A DNA stretch of 64,000 bases from Streptococcus troglodytae (GCF_002355215.1 NZ_AP014612.1:992001-1056000); one strand, 5' to 3'. Positions 36,313 through 48,047 are shown, numbered from the stretch's first letter. The notes: generated by a model not told the origin, from the sequence alone. Program-made: numbers and translations.

Positions 36313-39300
36313 CTAGTTAATCCAAACTCGTTCTCCAGAGTTAGCATCGTAATAGCTGATGCGGCCGTGGCGATCAGTAACAAATTCACCCTTGACTTGA
36401 ACACCGTTTGCTCTAAAGTATAGGTGCTGACCATTGATAGTTCTGGCACCTGTTACGGCATAGCCATTGTTATCAAAGTAGAACCATTGACCCTGAGCAT
36501 TGCGGACAAAGCGGTTACGGATTTGATCCCCTGAATTGCCGTCGTAATAACTGATGCGGCCGTAGCGGTCGGTAACAAATTCACCCTTGACCTGAACACC
36601 GTTTGCTCTAAAGTATAGGTGCTGACCATTGATAGTTCTGGCACCTGTTACGGCATAGCCATTGTTATCAAAGTAGAACCATTGACCCTGAGCATTGCGG
36701 ACAAAGCGGTTACGGATTTGATCCCCTGAATTGCCGTCGTAATAGCTGATGCGGCCGTGGCGGTCAGTGACAAATTCACCCTTGACCTGAACACCGTTTG
36801 CTCTAAAGTATAGGTGCTGACCGTTAATCGTTTGAGAGCCTATCACTGCTGCACCATCTTCACCAAGATACAGCCATTTACCTTCTTCATTTTCAATAAA
36901 ACGATTACGATGCATGTTCCCAGAATGCTTATCAAAATATCTTATTTTACCATTAGCAGTTGTTACAAATTTCCCTTTAGCTTGGTAACCCATTTCATCA
37001 AAGTATTGAACCTGACCATCAACAACAGTTAAGCCAACACTCATTTCACCATTATTGAAGTGACGCCATACACCACTCATGAATTGATAATAACCATTTT
37101 CATAACGGCGACCGTCATTTCCATAATAAGCGTAAGTTCCATCTTCATTCTTGAGAATAGCATCTCTGAGCTGTAGACCATTTGATAAGAAGTAATAATT
37201 AGCACCGTTAATAGTTCTAGCACCAGTGACCATATAGCCGCTATTATCGAAATAATACCATTTGTCACCTTCGCTGATGAAAGTATTTTTGGCTTGGTAA
37301 CCACTCGTTGAATAATAAACATAACCTTTACCGTCATAAGAGAAACCAACTTGACTATCTTGGTTTAATAACGTTTTAGGAAGGAAGTTTATTTCCTTAT
37401 TATCTGAAATATTAAAGTAAGTATTAGTTGCCTGATCTTTTAGGACATAGCCTGCTCCCCGTCCTAAAATGTTTGTTCCATTAAAGTACTTGGCAGACCA
37501 TTGCTTAATCTTAACAGTTGGATCCATCGGAACCCCTGTTGAAATTTGCTTTCTGGCAAAGAGCTCTGGATATTTAGCTTGCAGCTCTTCTAAGAAAGCT
37601 CCCCCATACTTAGCCTGCTGGTCCTTTCCGGAACTCTTGCTGTCAGCAACATAAAGAACACTCTTAATTTGTGAGCCTTCAACAGGTTTTCCAAACTTAT
37701 CAACGCGTGTTGCTGTAACCACTTCTTTTTCAGGGAAAGCATACATTTGATCAGGCACCCAGTCAGCCATAACCTTAATGCCCTTGCTGTGCAATGCCTT
37801 GATGGCCTTAACCAAATCATCGGCTGTCCCGTATTTATTAGGTTTGGAAATTCCCAGATCATAACGATCCGTAAAGGCATAGCCATTTTGAATTACAGAA
37901 TCCAAGAAGGAACCATCTGTTGAAGACACATATTGCGGTGCCATCTCAAAGTCTGTAACACCCCATTCCGCAAACTTATCCACATTCTTAGCAATGACCA
38001 CATTCGTATACTCTTCTTTTGTAGTCGCAAAAGCTTGGAAATTTGAGAAGCCTTCAAACATGACACGGGAATCAAGGGCTGCATTTTGATGCACTGATTT
38101 GCCGTCTGTCGATGGGGCAGTGCTGGCTGCCACACGGACATCTTGATCAGCTGCAGCTCCTACTGGCACCCAAACACCTAAATAGCCAGAAACTTGAGGA
38201 TTGGCATAGCCTTTGATATCAGCCGCTGTGAAGATCAATTCCCCTCTGTCATTGGTGTAGCGCACCAAACCAGCTGCTTCTTGATCAGAATGATAAGCTT
38301 TGATACCGTTATCTGTGGTCAAGAGTAAAGGTCGGTAAGCTTGATTCTTATGGGCAGCTCCCATATTGATAACAACGCGATCAGTATCATTCAAACGTAA
38401 AGAAGGGTTATTGCCTTCAATCACGGCCACTCCAGAAGTGCGTGTCGTCTGATCCCCTGTATCCGTTGCCTTCAGAGCTCCCTTACCATAACGAACAGAT
38501 GTAATAATTTCAGAATTGCCAACCCGCTGATTGCGCATGGCCTGACCGCCTGAAACATACTTAATCCGTGCTTTAAGCAGAGTTTCGATGGCTTCGTAAT
38601 TAATGGTCTTATGAGCCATGTACTGACCGTCATCTGTGAACATATCGCCGTAATAGACACGCGGCACACTGGATTTGTTGGTCAAGAGCAGGGCATAAGA
38701 AAGCGCCGTATTATAGTGTGTGTATTTCTTCTCTGTAGCCAATAAATCTTTGTTGTAAATCTCGAAAGCTTTCTTGATTTCCTCCATGGTGAAAGAATAA
38801 CCAACAACATTAGGATTGATTTCTGCCTTGATAATATCACGAATCAAATCCTGCACTTCACTGTCATGGGCACGAATGAAGGAATAAGAAGGGACTGCGG
38901 CAGTTTCAGCGTTATCATCTGTTCGATTCACCAGACTGTTAGTGATGAGAGGATTCATGCCTGAACGTTGATTCAAGGGTTTAGCTAGTGAGAATAAGAG
39001 AGACAGACGCAATTTGTTGTCCATGTTAATCATGTTATCGCCATCATCATGAAGATAAGGGGTATCATTGTCACTCCAGGCTTCGAGAATAGACAAATGA
39101 TCATTGGCAGCCTTGTCATTTTTATGAATCCCTTTAGCAGCTTTGAGGTAATCACCAGCGATTTGAAGTAAGTCAGCATCCACATTGTCCACCGCATCAA
39201 CACGAATGGAATCAAAGTTAGCATCAGGATCGTTGGCATAAATGTTACCAAAGTTCATGAGAAAATGCAGCCAGTTCAGCTGTTCTGCCTGAACAACAGG

Positions 39301-40548
39301 ATTGGAATTATCCACATCGTTGGCCAAAAGGAATTCATAACCGCCGATAGTGTTATCAGCTGTATACCGTGGATCTTTCTTTCCGGTTTGATTGGTTGGG
39401 GTGCGATTTAAAATACGGTAGTTGGAATTAGCATGCGGCGTTAATTTGCCTTCATTATCATAAAGTACTGCTCCATTTTGTAAGTGATCATCAAACGGTT
39501 TTTCGCTCTCACTGTTCCAAGCTGACTGTGTCTTAACAAATGCTGAAATAGTCTGACGCAGCCAATCAGTATTCTTTAAAGTTGTAATTTTGGCCTCAAT
39601 TTTTGCTTGAATAGTTGCAGCTGCAATATTTAATTGCAATTGATTGCTTGTATCATCATAAGTCTTGTTAATGCCAAGTTGTGCATTCATGTAGTTGACA
39701 TATTGACGCTGTGTTTCTTGACTCGGCCACCATGTCATCAATAAAGGACGGAAATCTTTTTCTGTTGATTTTGTCCATGTTTTACCATCTTTCAAGATGT
39801 ACTTAGGACGATACCAACTCTCAGCTGTCAAATAATGATCAACATGTTCGAAGCTCTGTGCAGAGCGATCATAAACTTGATTATATTTTTTGTATAGATT
39901 ACTTCTTGTTGTGACGATATCTTTATTTACAGTGTCAATTGATGTATCAGTATAAGCACCAGTTTCATCAAAATGTAAAATTTTGCCGTCAGCAATCAAC
40001 GTAAAATTAGTACGAACTTTGCCGTTGTTGTCATAATAATAATACTTACCATCAATTTCTTTTACATTGGGGAGTTTTTCCAATATTTGTAGATTGGCTG
40101 TATTACTATCATCAACAACATCTGTATCTGCTTCTGTTGTTTGGTTGCCAATATTATTAGCAACAGCTTCAGAAGTTTTATCAACTGTAGTTGTTTGATT
40201 TTGGGGCTTTTCATCATCAGAAGCCGTTTTTTCAACCGTGTAAGGATTACTTACAGTCTCTTTGGGATTAACTACTGAAGTAGAGCCACTGCTTGTCGTT
40301 ACTGTATGATCAGTTTGACTACTAGCAGTTTCTTGCTTAGATGTCGACTCGGTTGTTACATTAGATTCTTCATTAGTAGTAACAACACTAGTATTAGAAT
40401 CATTAGAAACTTGGGATTTTGCTTCATTAGAATCTGCTTTAACCAAACCACCCGAAAGTGTAGTTAAAGTCATTACAGCAGATGCAACAGATACTGTCAC
40501 CCATCTTTTCTTAACTTTGCGCAGTTTATAACGCACTTTCTTGTCCAT
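36313..40548 (-). CDS. gtfB: Glucosyltransferase GtfB (glucansucrase, GTF-I)
   Basis: Secreted GH70 enzyme making water-insoluble alpha-1,3-rich glucan from sucrose. 1,411 residues starting [16 protein letters not shown] after a GGAGGTTCC site. Same domain order as GtfC: signal, variable region, barrel with Asp in [13 protein letters not shown], Glu in [11 protein letters not shown] (GtfC has SYND) and Asp in [10 protein letters not shown], then YG glucan-binding repeats. Residues about 1210-1411 contain near-identical 65-residue units ([20 protein letters not shown] ...). The commonly cited GtfB length of 1,476 is exactly one unit longer, so this allele has lost one copy or the assembly has collapsed one. 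Confidence 0.97.
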   Translation of the reverse strand: MDKKVRYKLRKVKKRWVTVSVASAVMTLTTLSGGLVKADSNEAKSQVSNDSNTSVVTTNEESNVTTESTSKQETASSQTDHTVTTSSGSTSVVNPKETVSNPYTVEKTASDDEKPQNQTTTVDKTSEAVANNIGNQTTEADTDVVDDSNTANLQILEKLPNVKEIDGKYYYYDNNGKVRTNFTLIADGKILHFDETGAYTDTSIDTVNKDIVTTRSNLYKKYNQVYDRSAQSFEHVDHYLTAESWYRPKYILKDGKTWTKSTEKDFRPLLMTWWPSQETQRQYVNYMNAQLGINKTYDDTSNQLQLNIAAATIQAKIEAKITTLKNTDWLRQTISAFVKTQSAWNSESEKPFDDHLQNGAVLYDNEGKLTPHANSNYRILNRTPTNQTGKKDPRYTADNTIGGYEFLLANDVDNSNPVVQAEQLNWLHFLMNFGNIYANDPDANFDSIRVDAVDNVDADLLQIAGDYLKAAKGIHKNDKAANDHLSILEAWSDNDTPYLHDDGDNMINMDNKLRLSLLFSLAKPLNQRSGMNPLITNSLVNRTDDNAETAAVPSYSFIRAHDSEVQDLIRDIIKAEINPNVVGYSFTMEEIKKAFEIYNKDLLATEKKYTHYNTALSYALLLTNKSSVPRVYYGDMFTDDGQYMAHKTINYEAIETLLKARIKYVSGGQAMRNQRVGNSEIITSVRYGKGALKATDTGDQTTRTSGVAVIEGNNPSLRLNDTDRVVINMGAAHKNQAYRPLLLTTDNGIKAYHSDQEAAGLVRYTNDRGELIFTAADIKGYANPQVSGYLGVWVPVGAAADQDVRVAASTAPSTDGKSVHQNAALDSRVMFEGFSNFQAFATTKEEYTNVVIAKNVDKFAEWGVTDFEMAPQYVSSTDGSFLDSVIQNGYAFTDRYDLGISKPNKYGTADDLVKAIKALHSKGIKVMADWVPDQMYAFPEKEVVTATRVDKFGKPVEGSQIKSVLYVADSKSSGKDQQAKYGGAFLEELQAKYPELFARKQISTGVPMDPTVKIKQWSAKYFNGTNILGRGAGYVLKDQATNTYFNISDNKEINFLPKTLLNQDSQVGFSYDGKGYVYYSTSGYQAKNTFISEGDKWYYFDNSGYMVTGARTINGANYYFLSNGLQLRDAILKNEDGTYAYYGNDGRRYENGYYQFMSGVWRHFNNGEMSVGLTVVDGQVQYFDEMGYQAKGKFVTTANGKIRYFDKHSGNMHRNRFIENEEGKWLYLGEDGAAVIGSQTINGQHLYFRANGVQVKGEFVTDRHGRISYYDGNSGDQIRNRFVRNAQGQWFYFDNNGYAVTGARTINGQHLYFRANGVQVKGEFVTDRYGRISYYDGNSGDQIRNRFVRNAQGQWFYFDNNGYAVTGARTINGQHLYFRANGVQVKGEFVTDRHGRISYYDANSGERVWIN
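36330..36900. repeat. 195-base tandem repeats in the 3' end of gtfB
   Basis: The word GCGGCCGT recurs at 36361, 36556 and 36751, exactly 195 bases apart, with almost identical sequence between. Each period encodes one 65-residue glucan-binding unit. This near identity makes copy number prone to change by recombination and to collapse in assembly. Confidence 0.9.
37447..39855. repeat. gtfB copy of the gtfB/gtfC paralogous block
   Basis: Partner of the block at about 32935-35345 in the same orientation; the two flanks (variable N-terminal region and YG repeats) diverge sharply while the core stays near-identical, a pattern expected from gene conversion. Confidence 0.85.
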
Positions 40549-40591
40549 TAGGAACCTCCAAATTTTAAACTGTTTTATTCAAAACGTTATA

Positions 40592-40620
40592 ATTGTAACA
40601 CCTTTCTAATAATAAAACAA
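40592..40620 (-). promoter_or_regulatory. gtfB promoter
   Basis: On the minus strand TTGTTT (complement of 40615-40620), 17 bases ending TGT, TACAAT (complement of 40592-40597). The extended -10 matches that of gtfC. Confidence 0.75.
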
Positions 40621-40733
40621 TGTTTTTGCAACAAAAATTCTTTTTTCTTTAAAACTAAAAAAGAATATTCAAATTTTTCCTTTTATTTATTATGATAACA
40701 TTATAAAAATACCTAAAACCAAAACTATCCCAC

Positions 40734-40766
40734 AAAAAACAACAGTCTAATTGCTGTCGTTTTTTA
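40734..40766. terminator. Bidirectional hairpin upstream of gtfB
   Basis: AAAAAACAACAG and CTGTCGTTTTTT form an imperfect stem with A/T runs on both sides, so it could terminate leftward transcription from trmFO before the gtfB promoter. Confidence 0.6.
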
Positions 40767-41340
40767 CATTTAAACTTCAGATGTGAACTTGTTGTTTTTT
40801 GAAACACTAAGAATGCATTATTTCCAGACTTTGATTGCTGCTTTTATAAAATGACACTTTTTAAATAGACTTGTTTGGCGACTCATTATTTCTATCTATT
40901 GCTTTCCTTAAGCAGTGAGAGCGAAAAGTGAATAGTCCAGCAAACTATTTTAGAAATTCAAGGGCGTTCCATCCCTTTTTGGCGATCCTAGGTCTCACTA
41001 ACTTCTCGTGATAGAACTTATAAATAGTTCTATCACTTTCACTATACAGCGCAAGGCAATTATTTAGGGCGACAAAATCGCCCTAGGCCCATTGTCCATC
41101 ATTTACACAGAGAATACCCTCCAGTTGCTGCTGCGGTTACAGCATCTGGCAAAGTTGGAGATTACAAACTCCAATTTTAGCAATGAAACGATAAAATCAG
41201 TTACTTACGTGCCGAACCCCCTAAAACTAACGAGCAAAAAAAGCCAATTAATAGATGAGAATAGGTTTTCAAACAAATCTAATATAGTTATTTTCTATCT
41301 CAGTCAATATTTAATAAGATCAATATTGTAAAAAACTTAT
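40767..41340. other. Gene-free stretch with two perfect palindromes between gtfB and trmFO
   Basis: No supported coding sequence. GTGATAGAACT (41008-41018) pairs with AGTTCTATCAC (41026-41036), and AGGGCGA (41066-41072) with TCGCCCT (41078-41084). The first sits about 460 bases upstream of gtfB and could be a protein site or part of a small RNA; neither is followed by a T-tract. Confidence 0.4.
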
Positions 41341-42675
41341 TTAAACAGTTAAGAATTTTTGTAGATCTTTAAGCGATCGCTCAGCAATCTTCTCATAACG
41401 TTCCTTCTTATCACGAATACGTGATCCACCCAGATCTTTGATGATACCAAAATTAATATTCATTGGTTGAAAATGCTTACTTTTTGCATGTGTAATATAA
41501 TACGGTAAAGCACCAATCGCTGTTGTTTGCGGAAAGATTACTGCTTCTTCATCTTTAAAACGACGTACAGCATTGATTCCAGCAACAAGCCCAGAAGCTG
41601 CAGATTCAACATAACCTTCTACACCTGTCATTTGTCCAGCAAAAAATAGATTTGGATTTTTACACGTTGCAAAGGTGGGAGTGAGAAGATTAGGGGAGTC
41701 AATGTAAGAGTTGCGATGCATGACGCCATAACGGACAAAATGTGCTTGCTCTAGACCTGGAATCATGGAAAAGACACGTTTTTGCTCACTCCACTTAAGA
41801 TGGGTCTGAAAACCAACAATATTGTAAAGACTGCCAGCTGCATCATCTTGTCGAAGCTGTACAACAGCATAGGGAGCTTTATAATCACCGTCTCGGGGAC
41901 CCTTGTAGTCATTTGGGTATTCCAGACCAACTGGTTTCATGGGGCCGTAAAGCAGTGTTTTTATGCCCCGCTTGGCCATAATCTCAATAGGCATGCAACC
42001 TTCAAAGTATTTTTCCTTTTCAAAGGAGTTAAACGGAGCTTCTTCAGCATTGATCAAAGCTTCATAAAAACGCATAAACTCCTCCTTAGTCATAGGGCAA
42101 TTGAGATAGGCAGCCTCTCCCTTATCGTAACGTGACTTGAGATAAACCTTACCCATATTCACGGAAGCTTGATCGACAATTGGTGCCGCCGCGTCATAAA
42201 AATAAAACCCTTCACCGCCGTTTAGTTTGTAAATTTTTTCAGCCAGACTGTCACTTGTCAGTGGACCAGTCGCAATCACTGTAACAGCATCATCAGGAAT
42301 TTCAGTTATTTCGTTTCGAATAACCTGAATAAGAGGGTTGTTTTCAATTTCTGCTGTAACGGCTTGAGCATAGCCGTGACGATCAACTGCCATAGCACCA
42401 CCTGCAGGAACACGATGGGCTTCACCAATTCGCATGATAATAGAGTCCAGACGGCGCATTTCTTCTTTGAGAAGACCAACAGCATTCGTTAAACTGTCAC
42501 CACGAAAAGAATTCGAACAAACTAATTCCGCAAAATGACTTGTTTTATGCTGAGGTGTTTTTTTAACTCCACGCATTTCATAAAGCTTGACAGGAATACC
42601 GCGTTTAGCGATCTGATAAGCAGCTTCAGAGCCAGCAAGACCAGCCCCAACAACATTAATATAAGATTGAGACAT
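41341..42675 (-). CDS. trmFO: Folate/FAD-dependent tRNA (uracil-54-C5)-methyltransferase TrmFO
   Basis: Makes ribothymidine at position 54 of tRNA using methylenetetrahydrofolate and FADH2. 444 residues. The FAD-binding motif is [19 protein letters not shown] at about 6-24; also present are [24 protein letters not shown] (containing a catalytic Cys), GPLTSDSL, and [25 protein letters not shown] near the C-terminus. Formerly named gid. Standard length. Confidence 0.96.
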   Translation of the reverse strand: MSQSYINVVGAGLAGSEAAYQIAKRGIPVKLYEMRGVKKTPQHKTSHFAELVCSNSFRGDSLTNAVGLLKEEMRRLDSIIMRIGEAHRVPAGGAMAVDRHGYAQAVTAEIENNPLIQVIRNEITEIPDDAVTVIATGPLTSDSLAEKIYKLNGGEGFYFYDAAAPIVDQASVNMGKVYLKSRYDKGEAAYLNCPMTKEEFMRFYEALINAEEAPFNSFEKEKYFEGCMPIEIMAKRGIKTLLYGPMKPVGLEYPNDYKGPRDGDYKAPYAVVQLRQDDAAGSLYNIVGFQTHLKWSEQKRVFSMIPGLEQAHFVRYGVMHRNSYIDSPNLLTPTFATCKNPNLFFAGQMTGVEGYVESAASGLVAGINAVRRFKDEEAVIFPQTTAIGALPYYITHAKSKHFQPMNINFGIIKDLGGSRIRDKKERYEKIAERSLKDLQKFLTV

Positions 42676-43048
42676 AAAGCCAATACCTCTTTTGGGGATG
42701 GAGAAACAGCTCCCTAAAATCTTTCTTTTTATTACTTGCTTATTATATCTTAATTCATCGAATTCTCCAATTAAGCTCTTTAAAATATTAGCACTGTCTT
42801 TTAATGCAAAATAAAAATCATTTTATCTACAGCTATTATCGTCTTTTTCATAAATATCTTGAATAAACTGAAGCATTACAGACTTATAAAGCCTCTTAAA
42901 GTTTTCTTTTTAGAGTTTTTTATATGTACAAATATAATAAGCTTAAAACAAAAAGGTGAACAGAAATACAGCTGATTCCTTTTTAAGTTAGAATTTTATT
43001 AATCCAACTTAAAAGCGCAGCACAAATACATCAACTTCATCACTTTCT
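42676..43048. other. Intergenic region between trmFO and topA
   Basis: About 370 AT-rich bases with no supported gene. A weak AAAAAGGTGAA...CCTTTTTA hairpin near 42950-42985 might end topA transcription. I see nothing else. Confidence 0.4.
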
Positions 43049-45166
43049 TTATTTAACAGCTTTTTCCTTATAGTCACACTCCTCATTACTACAAACAACT
43101 TGTTTGCCGCCGCCACGAACTTTTTTCTCAACAAGAAAATCTCCAGATTTTGGACAATCGCGACCTATAGGTTTATTCCATGACGTAAAATCACAATCAG
43201 GATAGCGATCACAGCCATAGAAAATACGATTACGCTTCGTTTTTCGTTCAATGACTTGACCTTTGTGACAAATCGGACAGGTCACTCCGATTTCCTTGGT
43301 AATAGCCTTGGTATTGCGGCAATCTGGAAAATTACTGCAGGCATAAAACTTACCATAACGACCTAATTTAATGACCATAGGATGCCCACAAACATCACAA
43401 TCAAAACCAGCAGGTTCATCCTTAATTTGGATCTTCTCCATCTGATTCTCTGCTTTACCAACCTCTTTTTCAAATGGTTTATAGAAACGATCAATAACTT
43501 TTTGCCACTCTTCTTTGCCAACCTCAACTTCATCCAACTTGCTTTCCATTTCAGCAGTGAATTTCACATCAACAATATCAGGGAAAAATTCCACAATTAA
43601 GGAGTTAACAATTTCACCAAGTTCTGTAGGCTCAAAACGCTTAGATACTAAACGTACATAGTAACGCTTTTGGATCGTTTCAAGAGTTGGCGCATAGGTT
43701 GATGGACGACCAACACCATTTTCTTCCAAAGTCTTAATAAGACTTGCTTCTGAATAACGAGCAGGCGGCTGCGTGAAATGCTGTTCAGGATTGGTTGAAA
43801 CCTTTTTAACTGTTTCTCCTTCTGCCATTTCAGGAAGTACTTTGGTCTTATCAGAATCGTTGTAAACAGCCATATAACCCTTGAACTTAATCTGACTGCC
43901 GTTAGCGATAAATAAGACACCGTTTTGCGTTAAATTAACCTTAACAGTATCAAAAACTGCTGCTGTCATTTGACTAGCAACAAAACGATTCCAGATGAGA
44001 GTATAAAGCTTTAATTGATCCTTATCAAGATATTTAGCAATAGATTCAGGCGTATGATTAACATTAGACGGACGAATAGCTTCATGGGCATCTTGAGCAC
44101 CAGAGGCATTGCGAACACGATTTCCATGCTTAGAATATTTAGCACCAAAATGTTCAGTGATGTAATTAGCAGCGTCATTTTGAGCCACAGGGCTGATTCT
44201 AGTTGAATCTGTACGCATATAGGTAATCAGACCCTGCTGGCCACTAGAACCAAGTCTTATTCCTTCATAAAGCTGCTGAGCAACCATCATGGTTTTTCGT
44301 GTTCTGAAATTAATCTTATTGGCCGCGTCTTGTTGTAAGGAAGATGTCGTATAAGGAAGCGGTGCATTGCGTTTGCGTTCTTTCTTTTCTACTTTGTCAA
44401 CAAGAAAGTCATCACTCTTGATACGAGCCAATACTTCTTTAACATCATCATTTATTTTTAACTTTGTTTTTTTGCCATCAAGTCCATAAAAATTAGCTTG
44501 GAATTTCTTATTTCCTTTTTTAAAGAAACCATTAATACTCCAATACTCCTCTGGTTTAAAAGCTTTGATTTCATTTTCGCGATCAATAATAAGCTTAAGA
44601 GCAACAGACTGCACGCGACCAGCTGAAAGACCTTTTTTAACTTTTTTCCAAAGAATAGGAGAAATAGAATAACCGACAATTCTATCCAAAACACGACGAG
44701 CTTGTTGGGCATCAACAAGATCCATGTCAATTTGACGCGGCTCGACAAAGGCATTTTTGACAGCATCTTTAGTGATTTCATTAAAGACAACGCGATTTTT
44801 ACCTTTAGGATCTAAATCCAAAATATGAGCTAAATGCCAAGAAATTGCTTCTCCTTCACGATCCGGGTCACTTGCTAAAAAGATTTGCTTGGCATTCTTA
44901 GCTTCTTTTTTTAGAGAATTGATTAAGGGACCCTTGCCGCGAATATTAATATACTGCGGCTCATAATTATTATCAAAATCAATGGACATGCTTGACTTTT
45001 TTAAGTCACGAATATGCCCTACAGAAGCCACCACCTTATATGAACGTCCTAGATACTTCTCAATGGTTTTCGCCTTAGCAGGTGACTCGACAATGACTAA
45101 ATTTTTCTTAGGAGTCGCTCGTTTTTTACTAGTCTTTTTTACTGTTGTCGTTGTTTTACTTGTCAA
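43049..45166 (-). CDS. topA: DNA topoisomerase I
   Basis: Type IA topoisomerase relaxing negative supercoils. 705 residues: a basic N-terminal tail ([12 protein letters not shown]), Toprim domain ([18 protein letters not shown] and [16 protein letters not shown] with the Mg-binding acids), the active-site Tyr in [15 protein letters not shown], and three C-terminal four-Cys zinc ribbons ([35 protein letters not shown]...CDRYPDC; the last incomplete-looking). The start appears to be TTG at 45164-45166 with AGGAAG upstream. Confidence 0.95.
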   Translation of the reverse strand: MTSKTTTTVKKTSKKRATPKKNLVIVESPAKAKTIEKYLGRSYKVVASVGHIRDLKKSSMSIDFDNNYEPQYINIRGKGPLINSLKKEAKNAKQIFLASDPDREGEAISWHLAHILDLDPKGKNRVVFNEITKDAVKNAFVEPRQIDMDLVDAQQARRVLDRIVGYSISPILWKKVKKGLSAGRVQSVALKLIIDRENEIKAFKPEEYWSINGFFKKGNKKFQANFYGLDGKKTKLKINDDVKEVLARIKSDDFLVDKVEKKERKRNAPLPYTTSSLQQDAANKINFRTRKTMMVAQQLYEGIRLGSSGQQGLITYMRTDSTRISPVAQNDAANYITEHFGAKYSKHGNRVRNASGAQDAHEAIRPSNVNHTPESIAKYLDKDQLKLYTLIWNRFVASQMTAAVFDTVKVNLTQNGVLFIANGSQIKFKGYMAVYNDSDKTKVLPEMAEGETVKKVSTNPEQHFTQPPARYSEASLIKTLEENGVGRPSTYAPTLETIQKRYYVRLVSKRFEPTELGEIVNSLIVEFFPDIVDVKFTAEMESKLDEVEVGKEEWQKVIDRFYKPFEKEVGKAENQMEKIQIKDEPAGFDCDVCGHPMVIKLGRYGKFYACSNFPDCRNTKAITKEIGVTCPICHKGQVIERKTKRNRIFYGCDRYPDCDFTSWNKPIGRDCPKSGDFLVEKKVRGGGKQVVCSNEECDYKEKAVK

Positions 45167-45260
45167 TATTCTACACTTCCTATAAGTTATAAACTTCTAG
45201 AATAATATATCATTTTTAGAATACTGTCAAGAACAAACTTCTACTATAGGAAAACTTTAT

Positions 45261-46102
45261 TTAAAAATTAAACTCATTTAAAATATCAAAACCTGATGTA
45301 ATGCATTTCGCTCCTTCTTGAATCAGGTGATGGCATCCTTCCGACTGACCGTCTAAAATATTGCCTGGTACAACAAAAACATCGCGTCCTTCTTCCATAG
45401 CACGTTCACAAGTAATCAGACTACCCGAACGAATTTTTGCTTCTGCTACCATAACACCCTGAGATAAACCAGCAATAATGCGGTTCCGCTCAGGAAAATG
45501 ATACTTAAGAGGTTGACTCTGTGGTTCATATTCTGATAAGAGCAAATGATTCTTTGCAATATAATCCTGCAGTCTTCGATTTTCTTTAGGATAATGAACA
45601 TCTAGTCCAGTACCGATGACCGCGATTGTTGCTCCCCCGTTTTTAAGACTTGCTAAATGTGCTGCAGTATCAATACCACGCGCCAAACCGCTAATAATAA
45701 CAAATTGTTTATTTAAGTCTTGTATGATCTTTTTAACAGCAGCTACTCCCATTTGACTGGCGTTGCGAGAGCCTACTACTGCTAATTTAGGCCGATCTAG
45801 CAAATCTAAGTCTCCTTGATAAAATAGAAGAACAGGCGGATTATAAATATTTTTAAGTTCCAAGGGATAGTCTTTATCCAAAATGGATAAAGAAGGAAAA
45901 CGATTAAATTCTTTGCGTAATGCCTTGTTATCAAGATTCTTGTAATGTTCCATAAAAACTAAAGGCTTTTTATTTTTGGAAACAACAGCCATATCACGAA
46001 GAGACAAGGATTTTTGCGTCCTTTCTTCATAATCAATAATATTCAAGATATTCAGATTTGTTAGACCAGCTTTTTAAGTTTAAATAGTTGAAAATTATCC
46101 AT
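45261..46102 (-). CDS. dprA: DNA processing protein DprA (frameshifted as read)
   Basis: Loads RecA on incoming single-stranded DNA in natural transformation. Rossmann-like core: PKLAVVGSRNAS, FVIISGLARGIDTAAHLASL, AVIGTGLDVHYPKENRRL, FPERNRIIAGLSQGVMVAEA, RSGSLITCERAMEEGRDVFVVPG. The N-terminus MDNFQLFKLKKAGLTNLNIL begins at the ATG at 46100-46102 but is out of frame as read because the T run at 46071-46075 is one base short; repaired length is about 280 residues, the streptococcal norm. Without the repair translation appears to start at MNIIDYEERT. Confidence 0.9.
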
Positions 46103-46169
46103 TTTTATACCTCACCATCTAAACTATTCGAAAAAAACTCTATCAATTGACAGAGTTTCATTACATTAT

Positions 46170-47132
46170 TTAGAAAAAATTATAAAAAGACTGTATTTGA
46201 AAATGACAGTAAGCTCCTATCAAATTGGCTTCATTACGAAAACGGCTAGCTACAATTGGGATGTGAGGAAACGATTGGATAAATTTTTCTGATAAAATAA
46301 GCTGTTCATATTGGCGATTAATTTCCGTAAGCAAAGATGGCTGGCTACTAATACCGCCACCAATGGCCAATTTTTCCAACTGAAAAATACTTTGTAAATT
46401 AAGAATAAGATAGGCGATATCTTGGCTATAATTTTCAAATAATTCCTTTAAAGCTGCTGATGGACTTGTTTCTAAAGCTTGAAAAACTGCCTGACCATTT
46501 GCGTCCACCAAATTTAAGATTTCACTAGCCTTTTTGACAAATTGAACTGCGGAGCCGGTATTAGTTAATAAATTTTCTAGACCGCGACGATGTATATCAA
46601 ATAATTGGCGAATACGGGGCCAAGCTTGACTATCAGGATTTCTAAAATCTAACAAACGATCTTTTGGCTTTTTTGTCCGAACATTATTAGTTATCAAACT
46701 AATCAGATTATTTTTTGAAACAATAGACACACCAACACCTGTTCCAAGGACAAGAATAGCACCACAATTAAGATTTCTCAAAACTCCATACCTAGCCTCC
46801 GCTAAACCTGCCGCATCAGCATCATTGATTACAGTTGTCGGGAGCGAGAACTGCTTAGAGAAATAACTGCCAAGAGGAAAATTTTTTAAATAAGGGATGA
46901 GCCCTCCATGAAAAACAAAACCTGTTTTACTATTGATTTCTCCAGGACAAGCAAGAGCAAGTCCTGAAATAAGCCGGCTTTGGTCTGTGATAAGCTTTTG
47001 CAAAACAGCTAAAAAGTCCGTCATATTGTTAGGTGTTGGATACTTTGACTTTTGAGATAACTGCCGATCTTCATTAATTAAAGCCGATTTAATAAAGCTA
47101 CCGCCAATATCAATCACAAGATAAGTCTTCAT
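46170..47132 (-). CDS. ROK-family sugar kinase-like protein
   Basis: 320 residues. N-terminal phosphate motif YLVIDIGGSFIKSALI, GLALACPGEINSKTGFVFHGGLIPYL, catalytic Asp in VINDADAAGLAEARYG, LVLGTGVGVSIV, and GGGISSQPSL. The usual ROK zinc-binding CxCGxxGCxE motif is absent; that region is replaced by a Lys/Arg/Asp-rich stretch. Probably a cytoplasmic hexose or N-acetylhexosamine kinase; specificity cannot be assigned. Starts three bases after the acetyltransferase stop. Confidence 0.82.
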   Translation of the reverse strand: MKTYLVIDIGGSFIKSALINEDRQLSQKSKYPTPNNMTDFLAVLQKLITDQSRLISGLALACPGEINSKTGFVFHGGLIPYLKNFPLGSYFSKQFSLPTTVINDADAAGLAEARYGVLRNLNCGAILVLGTGVGVSIVSKNNLISLITNNVRTKKPKDRLLDFRNPDSQAWPRIRQLFDIHRRGLENLLTNTGSAVQFVKKASEILNLVDANGQAVFQALETSPSAALKELFENYSQDIAYLILNLQSIFQLEKLAIGGGISSQPSLLTEINRQYEQLILSEKFIQSFPHIPIVASRFRNEANLIGAYCHFQIQSFYNFF

Positions 47133-47135
47133 GAA

Positions 47136-47687
47136 TCAATCCAATTTTTTGATGATTTTAGCAGGGTTACCAGCTAAAACAAGGTTGTCTCCAAAAGATT
47201 TGGTTACTACAGATCCTGCTCCTACCACTACATTATTACCCAAAGTAACACCTGGTAAAATGGTTACGCCGCCACCTATCCAAAGATTATCACCTATGAT
47301 AATTGGAGCGCCGTATTCCAAACCAGAAACGCGTTCTTTTGCATTTAAAGGATGAAGAGGGGTTAAGAGTTGGGTGTTAGGTCCAATCATAGCATTATCA
47401 CCAATACGAATTTCACAAACATCAAGAAAGGTACAATTGGCATTAGCATAAAAATGGTCACCAACATAAATGTTGCTTCCATAATCACAGGTGAATTGAG
47501 GATTAATTGTAATATTTTCCCCAGTAGCACCGAACCAAGCTTTCAAAAGATGACTTGCTTTTTGACGATCCAATTCATTATTAAAAAGCATTATATTCTG
47601 GCGGGCCTTTTCTCTCAACTGACGTAGTTCTGCATCAGCTGCATTATATAATTGTCCAGCTAACATTTTTTCTTTTTCGCTTGTCAT
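47136..47687 (-). CDS. maa: Maltose/galactoside O-acetyltransferase-like (Maa)
   Basis: 183-residue left-handed beta-helix acetyltransferase with hexapeptide repeats (IRIGDNAMIGPNTQL, IIIGDNLWIGGGVTILPGVTLGNNVVVGAGSVV) and the catalytic His in LLTPLHPLNAKER. The N-terminal MTSEKEKMLAGQLYNAADAE is typical of Maa. I start at this Met, one base after the upstream stop; the longer open frame has no ribosome site. Acceptor sugar is uncertain. Confidence 0.87.
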   Translation of the reverse strand: MTSEKEKMLAGQLYNAADAELRQLREKARQNIMLFNNELDRQKASHLLKAWFGATGENITINPQFTCDYGSNIYVGDHFYANANCTFLDVCEIRIGDNAMIGPNTQLLTPLHPLNAKERVSGLEYGAPIIIGDNLWIGGGVTILPGVTLGNNVVVGAGSVVTKSFGDNLVLAGNPAKIIKKLD

Positions 47688-47688
47688 A

Positions 47689-47970
47689 CTATTTATTCCC
47701 ATCTTCTGATTCACTTTGTTTAAATTTAATTCTAAGCAGAGCAGCTCCCAAAAATAAAAACAGCATTCCCAATACCAAGCATAAAATAACACCAATGATT
47801 CGTGTAGTAACGTCTTTAGCAGCCTCTGTAAAAATGTTATAAATTCCGACCAAAGTAAACAGTAAACCTAAACCAAAACTGATTAGAATATAATAAAGAT
47901 CTCGATGTTTTGTCTTATTCAAAGAATCTACTGCTTTATTAGCAATTTTTCTAGATAGCATATTAGACAT
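47689..47970 (-). CDS. Small two-helix membrane protein of unknown function
   Basis: 93 residues: a cytoplasmic N-terminus (MSNMLSRKIANKAVDSLNKTKHRD), two helices (about 25-46 and 56-80) and a charged tail. AAAAGGAGGG precedes the ATG and a TGT-TATAAT extended -10 lies about 30 bases upstream, so the gene seems to have its own promoter just behind the siderophore operon terminator. No family recognised. Confidence 0.7.
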   Translation of the reverse strand: MSNMLSRKIANKAVDSLNKTKHRDLYYILISFGLGLLFTLVGIYNIFTEAAKDVTTRIIGVILCLVLGMLFLFLGAALLRIKFKQSESEDGNK

Positions 47971-48000
47971 AGTCTTGCCCTCCTTTTTGCTCCATTATAA

Positions 48001-48046
48001 CATGAAAGCGTTCGATTAATCGGGAAATCGAACGCTTTTTCTTATT
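48001..48046. terminator. Hairpin at the end of the siderophore operon
   Basis: AAAGCGTTCGATT and AATCGAACGCTTT pair almost perfectly. The T-rich side is on the plus strand, so as a terminator for the minus-strand operon it relies on few T residues. It overlaps the apparent 3' end of the binding-protein frame, which supports an earlier true stop. Confidence 0.5.
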
Positions 48047-48047
48047 T

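Noticed and set aside
36313..36900. CRISPR array
   Set aside because: The 195-base periodicity is coding and encodes glucan-binding units in frame; there are no short repeats with unique spacers.
47131..47355. Plus-strand open frame of 74 codons opposite the acetyltransferase
   Set aside because: A shadow of the hexapeptide-repeat gene on the other strand, caused by its regular composition.
47963..48047. Basic C-terminal tail of the iron-binding protein (KKKRSISRLIERFHV...)
   Set aside because: It is the terminator hairpin read as protein; one more base in the run 48045-48049 ends the gene before it.
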